Of a DNA stretch of 64,000 bases, positions 24,494-35,572 are shown piece after piece. Position 1 is the stretch's first letter; each line of letters starts with the position of its first letter. Position numbers and translations under genes: made by a program. A model generated the notes under the pieces. It did no database searches. It worked only from the letters and a program-made list of their open reading frames with translations, and had not been told where the DNA came from. This DNA is from Phytophthora sp. 'mugwort'. Lineage: Eukaryota > Oomycota > Peronosporomycetes > Peronosporales > Peronosporaceae. The stretch covers positions 186,001-250,000 of the forward strand of contig JAUCEF010000002.1 of NCBI GenBank assembly GCA_033558025.1, given 5' to 3'.

Positions 24494-24844
24494 ATCGCTC
24501 CCATGCTATTCTGAGGTCCCATGTGGCTCGACAGTAAGCCACTACCACAAGGTGGTTGATCGTGATTTCAGTCTATTGTCGGGACATTATGGGGCGGAGA
24601 CGAGTTTTCATTACCTTGTAGATATCTCAAGATTTATAGGCGACACTTTCAGCTTTCTCCACTAAAGGTATGCCCTCTCATAAAAAATCAAATGTAAGTG
24701 ATGGGGACATCTGTTTGTTCTGTATTTTGAATGCGTTCTCCCTGTACCTGTACCGAATAACCTTTGTTATCACGTTCTATATGTTAATACATACACTGGT
24801 ATTTTAGCCAATACCGGTCGAACGGGAAAGACCACCGTGCATCC
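24494..24844. other. Short intergenic stretch
   Basis: No gene was seen. It contains an inverted repeat ACTGGTATT / AATACCGGT near 24795-24815 that allows one wobble pair. Confidence 0.4.
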
Positions 24845-24849
24845 TTAGT

Positions 24850-25325
24850 TATCACATTCACCGCCTATCCACGACCCCGAACCGCTTTTCCTTCGCCCCA
24901 ATAGGGACCCTATTAAAGGGGGAAATCTTCGGAGTATCGACCTTTGAAGCATCGGAGCACAAAACGTGCGGGCATGTGCTATAGTAGCGCGCCCACATTC
25001 GAGAAGCCGATGCGAACAAAACGGACAATTCACGATATATATAAAACAGACAAATAGAGAAGACTGCCGAAAAGACTGACATCTCCACTTTTGCTCACCC
25101 TTCCAAGCGGCACGCCACGTGTACAACGTCGTCTCCTCACGATGCAAACCCACGATCGGATCACTGTCGCTCATGTCGCAGGCCAGCCCGTCCATGACGC
25201 CGCCCATGACGCCGGCCAGCTCGCCCGTGTTCACGACCAGCTCGCCCGCGTTCCCGGACAGCGCGCCGGTCAGCCCGCTAATGCTGCTGTGCATAAAGCC
25301 CGTGTTGGGCGTCGACGTCAAGGAC
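24850..25325 (-). repeat. GxL-heptad repeat element, copy A (uninterrupted)
   Basis: On the minus strand, 25321 downward encodes heptads such as SGLTGAL, SGNAGEL, VVNTGEL and AGVMGGV, each 21 bp of DNA. The conserved end is DSDPIVGLHREETTLYTWR, followed by a GTGAGC that looks like a splice donor. About 200 bp of non-coding sequence that includes CATCGGCTTCTCGA follows. Copy B at 27.8-30.8 kb is inverted relative to it and shares both the heptad region and the 3' flank. The family is unknown. Copy A is the empty-site version for the LINE inserted in copy B. Confidence 0.75.
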
Positions 25326-25760
25326 TACAAGGTGGGTGACGAGGTGTGCGCCTTGTCGTGGCTCGACGCATAGGCACCGCTACAGAGTGCATCAACGTGA
25401 AGACGCTAAGCGCCGAACAGGCCATCAAGTACGACGGACAAGTGGGGCGGTACGCTGGCCGAGAACGCTGTGGTCCTGATCAAGGACTGCGGCGTCGAGC
25501 CCCGTCGTGAACGACGTGGCGCAGAAGGTGCTCAGAGAGCAGACCGGGAACTTCATGACCATCTGCGTTGTCGGTCGAGACGCCCATCGTCGCGATGCAG
25601 CACCAGATCTTCAACGTGCCATGCACCGACTACCATTGGAGCTCAAGAAACTGATCGAGTCCGGAAAGGCGAAGACTGTGATCGACTCGGTGCGCCGTTT
25701 GGAGAACCTGATGTGATCCGCGTCGAGAGCAAGAGCGCTATTGAGGTGGCGACGGAGTAA
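25290..25760 (+). pseudogene. Zinc-type alcohol dehydrogenase / quinone oxidoreductase (MDR) pseudogene
   Basis: Fragments in shifting plus frames follow the MDR order. VKDYKVGDEVCALSW near 25318-25360 matches the GroES-like N-terminal domain (VGDEV). ECINVKTLSAEQA follows. CGVEPxVVNDVAQKVLREQTGNF near 25490-25555 matches the cofactor-domain segment 'AQKVLR-xGGxF'. ESGKAKTVIDSVRRLENLM at 25659-25713 matches the conserved 'ESGKLKPVIDSVxxxEE' C terminus. Much of the catalytic domain is missing and at least two frame changes occur. The family normally reduces quinones or aldehydes with NADPH in the cytosol. It overlaps the edge of heptad copy A, so a duplicated or transposed gene fragment is likely. 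Confidence 0.62.
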
Positions 25761-25964
25761 ATGAGTCGGGAGCACGTAAGAATTACGGCAGCGCATGGAG
25801 TGATATCACATGCTGGTACTGTTGATTAAGTTAACCCGGCGTAGCCCCATGAAGGCAGAGGGAGGTACGCATCGAGTCTCAAGCTGTCGGTTAGACTCGT
25901 CTCGTCAACTTGTACCTGTCATACTGCCAGTGATTCTGACGCGGAAGATTCAGCGGCTATAATT

Positions 25965-27690
25965 TCAAACTGTGTAGGCTCGCGCCGGGTGTTGTTTGCC
26001 AAATCCAGCTTGGTGAGACTTCTGCGTCAGAGATGTACGGCGATGGTTTGTTCGGGTTGCAGGCTCTAATATGCCTTCTACGTCTCCAACAACACTGCTC
26101 CTACGGATCCACCAGTGGCGATCAAAATGGTGAGGCTGGAGAATCTCCGAGTAGTCCGACTGGTAAATACGAATCATCTCGTGAACGCAAGGACGACCAT
26201 GGCATCTTCGAAATGCACCAGAGCACTCCTTCAACTGCGCTTTCTTGGTAGCAGTCATGTACGTGTTTAATCGCTTGTGTCCATATCCGTTGGGTGTCAT
26301 TTAGCGCATGTACAGTGATTTTGTTGACAACATTTGAAAACACGGGATCACTAAGTCTCTAGGATACTGTACTCTCGTCGCGTCGAGCATCAAGACTGAC
26401 CGCTTTTGCGGATGCTACCCTTTGACGAGTCCAACCAAAGCTTAATATTCCCATGTGTGCCTTCTACAGTCGAAGTATCAAGGCAGCCGAAACGCATGTA
26501 CCTGTCAGTCCAGCACTTCACTAACTTCTCTTTGTACTTCCACCACGTGCTGGCCAGGTATTTCGCCAAGGAACTGTCCCATTCCTGCAATACTTTTCGA
26601 CATCTTTCAAATTCCGCTTCGGATACTGCACGAAGAGCAGAATAGTATACATCGATAAAAGCATTAGTTTTCCAGGAGTTGGCTTTTGTTCTGTTGAACA
26701 CGTCGGGTTGGACAGCTTTACTTCTCCTAATTGTTCCTAACGCGTGCCTCGACGTTTCGATTGACGTGCCATCTACAAATTAGCTTCCAAGAGGTAGGAA
26801 GAACGACATCTGTGGCGTTCATACCAGCGAGGTCACGATCCGTGACAATCAACCTAGGCAACACGATGCCATTGTTTGTCAACAATTGCTTGAGAGTCGA
26901 GAGCGCCCATGTATAATCGGGTTGTGCCTCACTTGGCAGCCTACACTGAGCGATGGTAAGAATCTTGCTCATCCCCGTGAGAGTGATGATGTTCAGCAAA
27001 GGGTAGTTGTACTTGTTCGTTTTGTAAGTACAATCTAGCACCAGGATAGCAAGGAATTCGCGCGCCAAATCTAGAGTGTCAGGATGTGTCCACAATATGC
27101 GCCGCAAACGCTTGCTCGTGTCGTCAATTTCGTAGTAATAGTGAAATCAATGCTGATCGAGTTCCTTAAAGAGTGCATCGATGGAGCCAGTCGTTTCGTT
27201 GTAAGCTGCTTCTGCCGAACTCTTGCCTTGCTCTTAGAAATATGTCGGGGGGGGGGGGGGGGTAGCGAGCGCTTTTTTGTTGGTGTGAAGTATAGTGGCG
27301 AACGTCTTAGAGGGCGGAATTCCAGCATCATTTTGAGCAAAAATTAAGTCGTTTTATGGTTTGCACTTCAGGCGTTTTCAGACGCTTTGCATCTCGTTGA
27401 CGGTGAGATATATGTACTCGGATGTCACGCGAGGGGGGGGGGATTGTGAGTGTGGCTGCCATCGCGAGTGTACTTGATCTTCCATTGACCTGCGGGGTTT
27501 TGTTTCTCCACTGGCACGAGTGCAACCTCATTCGGCAGCCGATACGGGCCGAGCGCCTGTCCTGCCTTCCGCGATCTGTATTGCCCAGTCGTCGAGTGTT
27601 TTGTTTTTGTTTACCCAAGCGATCGCACGCGAGTAGCTGATATATCACATCCTTGGTGCTGTTGAGCTCACGCTGCTTTTTAGTCACGTT
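25965..27690 (-). pseudogene. MULE/FAR1-type transposase relic 3
   Basis: The minus strand begins with a FAR1-like DNA-binding region near 27690-27420 (YQLLACDRLGK, and IGCRMRLHSCQWRNK in one frame with a GCPxEVAL-like reading in another). The transposase core runs from about 27107: ILVLDCTYKTNKYNYPLLNI, SEAQPDYTWAL, LIVTDRDLAGMNA and LICRWHVNRNVEARV. This includes the first Asp in LDCTY and the second in TDRD. Then YKEKLVKCWTDRYMRFGC and STVEGTHGNIK lie near 26420-26560. The C terminus near 25990-26240 has CSGAFRRCHGRPCVHEM, a SWIM-like Cys/His motif. The fragments are mostly long but out of frame with each other, and runs of 16 G (27247-27262) and 10 G (27433-27442) interrupt the N terminus. 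It is placed between the two inverted heptad copies. Confidence 0.8.
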
Positions 27691-27779
27691 GAGCCCATGT
27701 CAGAAAGTTTACTCGTGGCCAGTAGCCTCCGTAGCTGTGTAGCTCCGATATGCGTCTTCGTGTTATGGAATTAGGACAA

Positions 27780-28409
27780 ACTCGGTTGCAACCAGCTGGT
27801 CTCCGTGCTGCACACCAGCCTCGAATGATGCACCAGCATCGGAGGGCTGGCCTGCAACATCAGCAAAATGCCAAGTGACAACGTCGGCATGATACGCAGC
27901 AGTAACATGACGGATCTGGCCGGCAACACAGGCTTGATGTCCAGCATCATGGGCGGGCTGACCGACCAGCTGCTCGGCAGCATGGGCGATTTGACTGGTA
28001 ACGCGGGCAGACTAGTCGAGAACACGGTCGGGCTGCCCCACAGTATGCGCAAGCTGGACGCCAACAGGGGCAGGGTGGTCCGCGTCAGGAACCAGCTTGT
28101 CGTGAACATGAGCGTGATGACTAGCGGCATGGGCGCGCTGTCCGGGAACGCGGGCGAGCTGGCAAGCTTCCGGTGTGAGCTGACTAGCGGCATGCGCGCG
28201 CTGTCCGGGGACGGGTGAGCTGGCCGGCGTCATGGGCGGGCTGGCCTACGACATGGGCGACAGTGATCCGATCGTGGGCTTGCATCGTGGAGAGACGACA
28301 CTGTACACATGGCGTGCAGCTTGGAAGGGTGAGCGAAAGTGGAGTTGTCAGTCTTCTCTGGTGGTATATATTTCGTGAATTGTCCGTTTCGTTAACATCG
28401 GCTTCTCGA
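27780..28409 (+). repeat. GxL-heptad repeat element, copy B, 5' part (split by LINE)
   Basis: On the plus strand the frame 27868-28218 encodes heptads of the type xxxGxLx (GLTDQLL, GSMGDLT, GNAGRLV, SGMGALS, GNAGELA). A one-base shift near 28210 moves the rest (GELAGVMGGLAYDMGDSDP, LYTWRAAWKG) to another frame. The DNA is periodic at 21 bp. The matching 3' flank is interrupted at 28409 by the LINE and resumes at 30679. Confidence 0.75.
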
Positions 28410-30678
28410 CGTAACGGAAATCCTGAACCAATTTGGGCGGCTTTCTGGGCTCCGAGTGCAGCCCACGAAGAGAAGGATTAATTTCCTCAACGCAGCCATC
28501 GAGATGAAGGACCTTCACGGCATACCGGTGTTGCGGCACGTTGACGCGGTCAGATATCTGGGCTACGAAGTCGGAACAGGAGATCTAGGCGATATGAATT
28601 GGACAGCGCGAATCAGGAACGTGCAACGGAGGCTCGCAACGGCTATTTAATTGACAACGGGCGTGGAACACAGAGTCGCCATACTCAATGTAATAGCGCT
28701 GCCGTCGACATATAAACTGCAGCGGCTTTCGAAATGCCGCAGGGCCGAAAAGCAGCTTTGCAACTTTCAGAAACAGTTTCTTTGGAGAAAGTCAACAAGT
28801 ATGGAAGCTGCACGACACAAGGTTAACCCTGGACTTCTTTACACGCCTAAACAAGCAGGAGTGGCGGGCTTAGCTTCAATTCCTGTCGCGTGAAAAAAAA
28901 AGCAGCGTGTAAACCTAACCCTTCAGTGGCTAAGCCAGCCCAAGGACACTTTCTACAGAGCGTGGAGATCGTGGGCTTTCAGAGGAGCAGCGGAGTCGTG
29001 GTGAGAGGGCGTATCACCGCACCGAAAAGTCAGGAAGCAGCGAGGGGGTGACCAAAGCCGGGTCAAATGCTGCAAGTCCCGATTGGAGCATGGTTGCAAC
29101 CGACATTGCAGATAACAGAAGGCAAACAAACAACCTATTGGAAGGAGCTGGAGACGATAGCCCAGGAAGCCAGCAGCTGGACTACAGACACCGAATGGGT
29201 AGTGGAACTACGTCGTCCGTTGCCAAAGTACTTGCAGAAGCATGAGAAGGCATCGGCAGCTTTCTGGCCAACGTTTTACTGGTAAGATAACCCGTGGATC
29301 ACTGACCAAACAGGGCACATGCTCACCACCACGAAGTACAATAAGATCAAGGCGTGCACAATTGCAGAACTCCATATACAGCGGCGAGTAGCGACAAGAT
29401 ACCCGATGACTATCCCAATCCAAGGGGTCAAAGCGCACCAGCAAGCAAAGCTCCGACGCTGGGGAGTTGCAATTCTAAACAGTATCCCGAGAATCAAAGT
29501 TAATGAAAACATCACAAATATCAAGGCAGGTGGAAATGCGGCATCCAATGGCGTTGACGCACAGTATATATGGACAACACGAGAATCGGGGCACATCCGC
29601 GGTGACTGGGAGGACAAAGCAGGCGAGGAGAAAGCAACGATTCAACTCGAGCAGCAATACAATGGGACCCACTGGCGATTAGCTGAGAACAGCCAACAGC
29701 AGCGGCGACTGCGATGGACAAACGAGAACTACAGAAATATGAAAGTGAAGGAAGCATCGTGTTCTTCGCGCACCGGAGCGCCATGGGTTTCCCTGGTCAG
29801 TCCCGGACTCAATCGCCAACAAACATGTCGGAGAGACAGCCATCAAGAAGCAAGCCTCTAGACGGTACCAGAAGGAGGGAGAGGTGAAGCAACTACAGCA
29901 CATGGTACGGACGAGCGAGTAGCAGGCGGCGGCACTGCACAAACAACGAAGAAGGTCTGGGATCACGACAACGAATTGACAGCCTACCAAGTCTGGGTAG
30001 CCTACTGTGTAGCGGTACGCCAACTCAATCTCTTTCACGAAGGAAGGATACTAGACAACAGCTGCCTGAAATTGCAGTGCTGTAAAGGGACGAAAGAGAC
30101 GATAGAGCATATCTTTTGGGAATGTCCATGCGCACAGACATGCTGGCAACAGCTAGTCTGTCACTGGACTGGAGAATGCTGGGAGCTTGGACGCCTTGCC
30201 CAGTTCATGCGACACTGTGCTAACCGGACAGCCCCGCACCTCTCCGCATACATGCGGGACCGCATTACTCGAGCAAACCCCGACGAAGTCAAAGCGTACA
30301 CGGAGGAGTGGGCCAGAATATGGAGACTACTCAGCTGTATCTGCGTAGAGCACCTCTGGATGCAGAGAAATCGGGTGGTGTTTCAAGGGGAAGAGGCCAC
30401 AATAGACGGCAGTAACAAGGATTTCTGGACGGCAGGGATGAGGCAATTGAAAGCAATAACGAAGCGGGAACGACGACAACCGGAAACAGTAGCAAGGGTA
30501 CACGACTACTGCTGTGCCAGCGCACACTGGAAAGACAGCCCCGAGAGAAGTCACCATTAGGGACAAACCCGTACAACCACCGGACCAGAAGGAACCGGCG
30601 TTGCTAACCAGGCTCAGGATCAATCAGACATCTAGTCGCCGATAAAGGTCAAATAGAATAGTCTGTCTCTTTCTCTAG
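28410..30678 (+). mobile_element. 5'-truncated LINE with 14-bp target site duplication
   Basis: CATCGGCTTCTCGA occurs at 28396-28409 and again at 30679-30692, and flanking sequence on each side matches the single uninterrupted site in copy A. The insert encodes the end of a reverse transcriptase (FGRLSGLRVQPTK-like, then RHVDAVRYLGYEVGTGDL near 28540 and FQKQFLWRKS). Next come KVNPGLLYTPKQAGVAGL near 28820, a variable linker with stops, and a C-terminal zinc-binding segment (CCKGTKETIEHIFWECPCAQ near 30078-30140). The N-terminal endonuclease and the reverse transcriptase active site are missing, as expected of 5' truncation during target-primed insertion. The 3' end has no poly(A) but ends in TCTCTTTCTCTA. 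Confidence 0.9.
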
Positions 30679-30850
30679 CATCGGCTTCTCGAATGTGGGC
30701 GCGCTACTACAGCACATGCCCGCACGTTTTGTGCTCTGATGCCCCGAAGTTCGGTGCTCCAAAGTTCCCAATATTAAAGGGCTGGATGGCGATGTAGCGG
30801 CGACCAAAAGGAAGCTACATAAAGGAGACGCTGGTGATCATTTCGATAAA
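30679..30850 (+). repeat. GxL-heptad repeat element, copy B, 3' part
   Basis: From CATCGGCTTCTCGA the sequence matches copy A (GAATGTGGGCGCGCTACTA, GCACATGCCCGCACGTTTTG) to about 30780 and then diverges. Confidence 0.75.
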
Positions 30851-30905
30851 CAGGAGTGTGAAAATCTGGTCTCTGACAGTGACTCTCTATACGTACACTC
30901 TACTG

Positions 30906-31263
30906 TATGCCATAACTAAGGTCAACAAAAATACATTACACTTTAAGGCTAGTAAGCAACCTATTTAGCTACCCTACTTGGCTATTTGGTAACGATTTGG
31001 GTCATGTGGGCCCATAAATTGGATCCAAAAAGGTCCTTTTTCTCGGAAATGGGTACCCTGAAAGACCATTTTAGTGTCCAGGAGGACATTGGTGGACGTC
31101 CCAACACGTCTTTGGGCCGAGTTAAACATTTGTAGGACCTTTCCGATGGGGTCTATACAAAAACCAAGTATAACCCGATGAACCAAGTGGTGGTGAGCCA
31201 CTACTTCTAGTGAGCTCAGATAGCTCAGCTAGCTAAGAATGCAGTATATGCCATAACTAAGGT
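30906..31263. mobile_element. 324-bp insertion flanked by 17-bp direct repeats (SINE-like candidate)
   Basis: TATGCCATAACTAAGGT occurs perfectly at 30906-30922 and 31247-31263, enclosing 324 bp without a recognised protein. The direct-repeat length suits a retroposed sequence. On the minus strand a GGTTCATCGGG near the 5' end is a loose match to a pol III B box, but the match is weak. The strand and class are inferred. Confidence 0.5.
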
Positions 31264-32680
31264 AATACGGTACATGGATGTGATGATCACGCCTTAGGGA
31301 TCTGGATCATCCTTGTACATGGATTTTTTTGATCGGTAATCACGATCTCTCAAGCAGCTGTCGCAACGGGGATGGAGTTAGAGAGACAACTGCGAGAGAT
31401 ATTCGCGCAATCTATACTCTATTGCAACAACGTGTTGTGAATTCCATTCACAATTACACTACCGTACTTGAGATCTCCTACATCTTACCGTTGGTATTTG
31501 AGCGTTCAGTTCACCTTTTCTTACCTTCTTGTCTAACAAGTCTCAGGACGCCTGCTTGCCTGCGGGTCCGTATAGCCAGTACTGCTGTGTGCGGTTTGTC
31601 TCGCAAAATCCGTCACTATCTTACGAACTTCAACATGTTGCGGGTCCCTGCAAAGGCGCCGGACTAGGTCCTATTTATTGGTCTCAACTACACTGTTCTC
31701 GTTTCTCCTTTGACCTACCACAGTGCGCAAGGACTTCTCGTTTCTCGTTCGCTCCGTTCGTCAACAAAGACTACCCTCTCTCATCTACATCAACTTCGTT
31801 CGTCTCTCGTCAGCTCAACGTCCTTCAACTACTATTCTTCCGTCCGTGCGCCTATCGTTCACAACGCCTGCCTTCTTGATACCAGGACAACGCCAGGCTT
31901 CGTGCCCAGACGCAGTCGCTTCATGCTGTACCATACACCGCCTGATCCCGATCGCCACAGTCTGTCAGCTAAGCCGTCTCCGTCCGCCTTATCAACTCAA
32001 CTCTCAACTTCGTTTCTCCGCACGTTCTCACTACAGTCCCGGAACTCCACACACTCCTCTGCTGCTACTGTTGCTTCTACTGTTCTCGTCCTTGGCAAAT
32101 TCTGTTATGCCTCGTCCTTGACAAATTCGGTTATACCTCGTGGCTTCATCACACAGCTACGCACCCATCGCCTGCACCGCACATCTTCGGTTCTCGACGG
32201 CTCATAGCGCCGTCTCATCCCCATTGTGCCTCTCCAACCTTATGGTCTCAACCGTGCGACTCATACCGCTCACTACTGTCGGTTTTGGATTTTTTTGCCG
32301 CCGTGTCTGCGTTTTTATTCCCTTAGTCGTCAGCTTTTTCGCCAATCAGGTTCACTTGAAACCTGCTCCACTTGTAATACAGTAAAGTGCATGTTTTGTA
32401 CCATTTTAATACTATGCATTAGAGATCCTTGATATTACCGTACCACGATGGGCTGAATACAACAAGAAATTGACTGGATCGGTAGTCCGATTGCGTACTT
32501 ACAGGTGACAATATTGAACAATAGTTTCGTACGCTTGTCCTCTTGTTAGCACAGCATATTGGTGTACCTGGCTTCCTGCTTTCCAGTCGGACCCCAGGAT
32601 ATCGCCTGGGATTGGAGCTACACATCATCAACAAGAGGTTAGGGGTCGAATAACGAGTCTCTCGTTTCCCACAACTGCGC
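31264..32680. other. Pyrimidine-rich stretch upstream of the effector
   Basis: The plus strand from about 31440 to 32400 is strongly C/T-biased and open in several frames, giving Ser/Thr/Arg-rich text that I take to be non-coding. A direct repeat of about 28 bp (CTCGTCCTTG-G/A-CAAATTC-T/G-GTTAT) lies near 32085-32140. No gene was recognised. Confidence 0.4.
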
Positions 32681-32766
32681 TATTGACTATTACCTTCACT
32701 GCACCATTCGCCTCCAAAGGCACGAACGTCCAACCCCTCGTCTCCACGACATCAACCCAAGCGATC

Positions 32767-33274
32767 ATGCGTTTAAACTACGTTCTTCTCTTGGCAGCAG
32801 TCGCTCTCGTCGCGAACCCGGCCGCTATTTCGGTAGCTAGTGGTGCCACGCTTTCCGAGCTCAATATGATGAATGCGATGAGTCTGGTAAATGGTCATGA
32901 AAGTATCGGAAACGACTGTCGTTCTTTGAGGACAGAGCAGGAAGACAATGTCGACAACGACGATGGCGTCGTTGAAGAGAGAATGTATGCCTTGCTGGAG
33001 AAGGCAAGAGCTGCGGCGGCGGCGTTGACGCTTAGGCAAGTCGACCGATGACATGGTTGCGTCTCTCACAAAAATGAAAGAGAGCGATTTGATCGCTCTC
33101 TTTAATCAAAACAAGTCTCAAGTAAGTAAAGCCCTGCCTGGTTTTAAGCCAGGTATGGACATGGACGGGTTCGGCGCCCTGATACGAGCTGCCAGGTTGA
33201 CAGAAGACGAACGGGATGTGCTGATGGTTGGCTACTCGAAGTACCTTTCTTTCAAAATGGCGAAGACTGGTTAG
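32767..33274 (+). pseudogene. RXLR-EER secreted effector, frameshifted
   Basis: The frame from the ATG at 32767 starts with a signal peptide (MRLNYVLLLAAVALVA, likely cleaved near residue 26). It then has the host-targeting motif RSLR at residues 52-55, an Asp-rich linker and EER at residues 70-72. This is the canonical order for Phytophthora RXLR effectors, which are secreted and act inside plant cells. The frame stops at 33051, while a second frame, open from 33029, continues the effector-type C-terminal domain to 33274 and ends in a short helix with Tyr-Ser-Lys-Tyr. So a one-base change between 33029 and 33051 has broken the gene, or it is a sequence error. A longer upstream in-frame start at 32683 would bury the signal peptide and is less likely. 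It lies alone in repeat-rich DNA. Confidence 0.85.
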
Positions 33275-34590
33275 CGACCAACGTGAATTACCTTTGTGAT
33301 ATCTGTTGGGTGGGCGTTTTCTCAGTCATTAACTAACTTAAAAACATAATGTACCCCAATTTTGCAACGAAATAAAGGATCAATCATGGCTTGACCGCCA
33401 AGCGAGCATACGTTTTCTGGATATCGCCCCGCAGATGCCGCCCACGCTAGAGCTGCAAAGACCCTGCTGAGCGAGCTCGTTCACTTCGATATACGAGGCC
33501 ATCATGCCTCAAAACAAAGCCCTCAATGCTATTATTTTTTCCAAAGTTTAAGCAGGCTCCTGGTCGACGAAGTTTTAAAACGGTTTATCTAATCAACAAA
33601 ATGTAGCGATGGGTATTCACTGAAAGTATGCGGACTCTCAAAGGCTGGATCCCCCCCCCCAACGCCAGCAAGTTGGAACAATAGCTGAATGCGTCTTTAG
33701 CGATCAGAACCTTGGTCTGCATCTCTCGGCTATCTGCTGCGCATGTGGTGTGATGTAGGTATTATTAATAATACTGTATTCAAGCCACATTGGGCTCTTG
33801 CCGATTTACATTAACCAGCTGGCGCTAAGTGCAACACAACACAGATACATTGACCTGACATCAAGGCAAGGCAACGAGCAGTATTCTCCACGATAGAGGT
33901 ACCGGAGCTCTCCTCTTCTTACCCCCTTCCCCCCCCCCCCCCCCCCCCTCCCCACGTTGTTAACAGTTCTCGTTAAGCGGGACGCTTTATACAGCTACGT
34001 GTTGATCTAGCTGCTGTAATCATCATTCCCCCGCATCAGCTGATTTTTGATGCTGCCACGTTCAATGAGACTATTTGTGCTTGCTTCGGTAGCTAATAAG
34101 GCCTCACTTCTCTAACATCTCGACTGGAACCCTGATCGCGTTATTTCCGCCGACCATTTTACCTGCGACTGAGCATACAATCGCACGTGATTCAAAGCAC
34201 CCATGCGCAGGTACGATCGACACTAGGTAAATGACCAGTTTAGGCCCTGGTACCACTGGAGAACGTGTTCTGCAGGTTGGAAAAAAGATTATGGGTAGGG
34301 TAAATGATTTTCGGGCGAGTGCTGACTTGTTGTATCAGAAACTGTGTGCCAGGGCTGGTCCAAGTGTGGAGCTGGCAGCGCACTCGCTCGAGCGCTGCGT
34401 AGCCAGTCATTAAACGTACTGTGGACCACAAACAACAGGTAAAATATCACTCCAGCATCCTGCTGTAGTTCTAGAAACTAACTGCGTCTGTATGGATCTT
34501 CGCCAGATCGTCTCTCGAGCCTCCTCCCTGCGCCGCTAGCCGAGTCACTGCTGCCGCAGTTCGCTCCACCGCTGCTAGTTGAGGATCCGG
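33275..34590. other. Intergenic stretch with long poly-C runs
   Basis: No gene was recognised. Runs of 10 C at 33651-33660 and 20 C at 33929-33948 lie here. A plus-strand frame at 34231-34413 (60 residues) has no family features. Confidence 0.45.
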
Positions 34591-34599
34591 CACCCAGAA

Positions 34600-35465
34600 T
34601 AAGGGAAGAGTCGTTGTCGCCCCATGGATGAGGAGGCACTGCCGTCTACAGTAGCTGCGAGATCAGTTTCGACCACCACGAAGCGCATCCAAGGGCACCT
34701 AGCCATCCCAGCGGCGGATGAAGTGGACGCACATGATAGTGACGGAGCTGTTGTGCTTGCGGTTCACGGACGGAGAGGTAAAGCTCCGCCTGGAGGCAGC
34801 CGACACCAAGCTGAAGAAGAGCCTGGTGTGGCAGCTCTTCGCAAGTGTTTTATCACAGTCTCTCGGAATGGTTATTTCACAGGACCAAGTATGGCATGCC
34901 TTACATTGCGGTGCACTCATCGTATTGTACATTAATTCTAATAAAATTCATTTGACGATCCATTGCATGTAGGTTTCTTTGAGTATAGAAAGCTAAAGTG
35001 CATGTACAGAAAGGAGAAACGCATCCATACAAACAAGACGGACGATGGGCCGTTAGATGAGGACAGTGAGATTGACGAGGCTTGTGGACGAATCTCAATG
35101 ACGCGTTTCGCTCGCATGTTGGGGATTGGTGGAGAGCTGTTGCTGGAATCTCATCTGAACGAGGAAGTGACAATTGCCGCTGCTATGGACATCAGCGACA
35201 ACGAGGCGTCCGACTCGGAGTCGGCATCAACGGGCACAACAACACGACCACCTCGAGCAAGAAGAACCCGCTTGTTGCCCAACTCGCGTCGGCTCTACAA
35301 AGTGGCATGGATGGTATCGCGTCGTCGTTTGCCAATCGCGATACTAACACCAACAGCATGACGGCGCTAACCAATATTCTGGTTCAGCAACACGAGGAGA
35401 CGCGCCGCTTCCAGCAGCTTCAACTGAAACGCTTGCAGCAATTACTTTCTGATCAAGGAAAATAG
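34600..35465 (+). pseudogene. Harbinger-type Myb/SANT-like accessory protein relic
   Basis: Plus-strand fragments give a Myb/SANT-like region, KWTHMIVTELLCLRF then VKLRLEAADTKLKKSL and VISQDQ, near 34718-34888. A probable GT-AG intron follows (34889-34972). After it comes YRKLKCMYRKEKRIHTNKT near 34984-35040, DSEIDEACGRIS, and across a shift near 35200 NPLVAQLASALQSGMDGIA and EETRRFQQLQLKRLQQLL to a stop at 35465. The order (trihelix domain, linker, Gln/Leu-rich tail) resembles the DNA-binding partner encoded beside PIF/Harbinger transposases. One stop lies just after the intron. It converges on a transposase fragment on the other strand. Confidence 0.6.
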
Positions 35466-35572
35466 GTAGCGTGGTTGTACCTTAGGAGCAACTATAGTAC
35501 CAAAACATGCATAGCTTCCCTCCCAGCAGAGCAACCGAATGAATTGAATTGGATAAACTGATCCTACAAAAA

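Noticed and set aside
31529..32385. Several long Ser/Thr/Arg-rich plus-strand frames
   Set aside because: They come from a C/T-rich strand bias, overlap in all frames and show no domain or start context.
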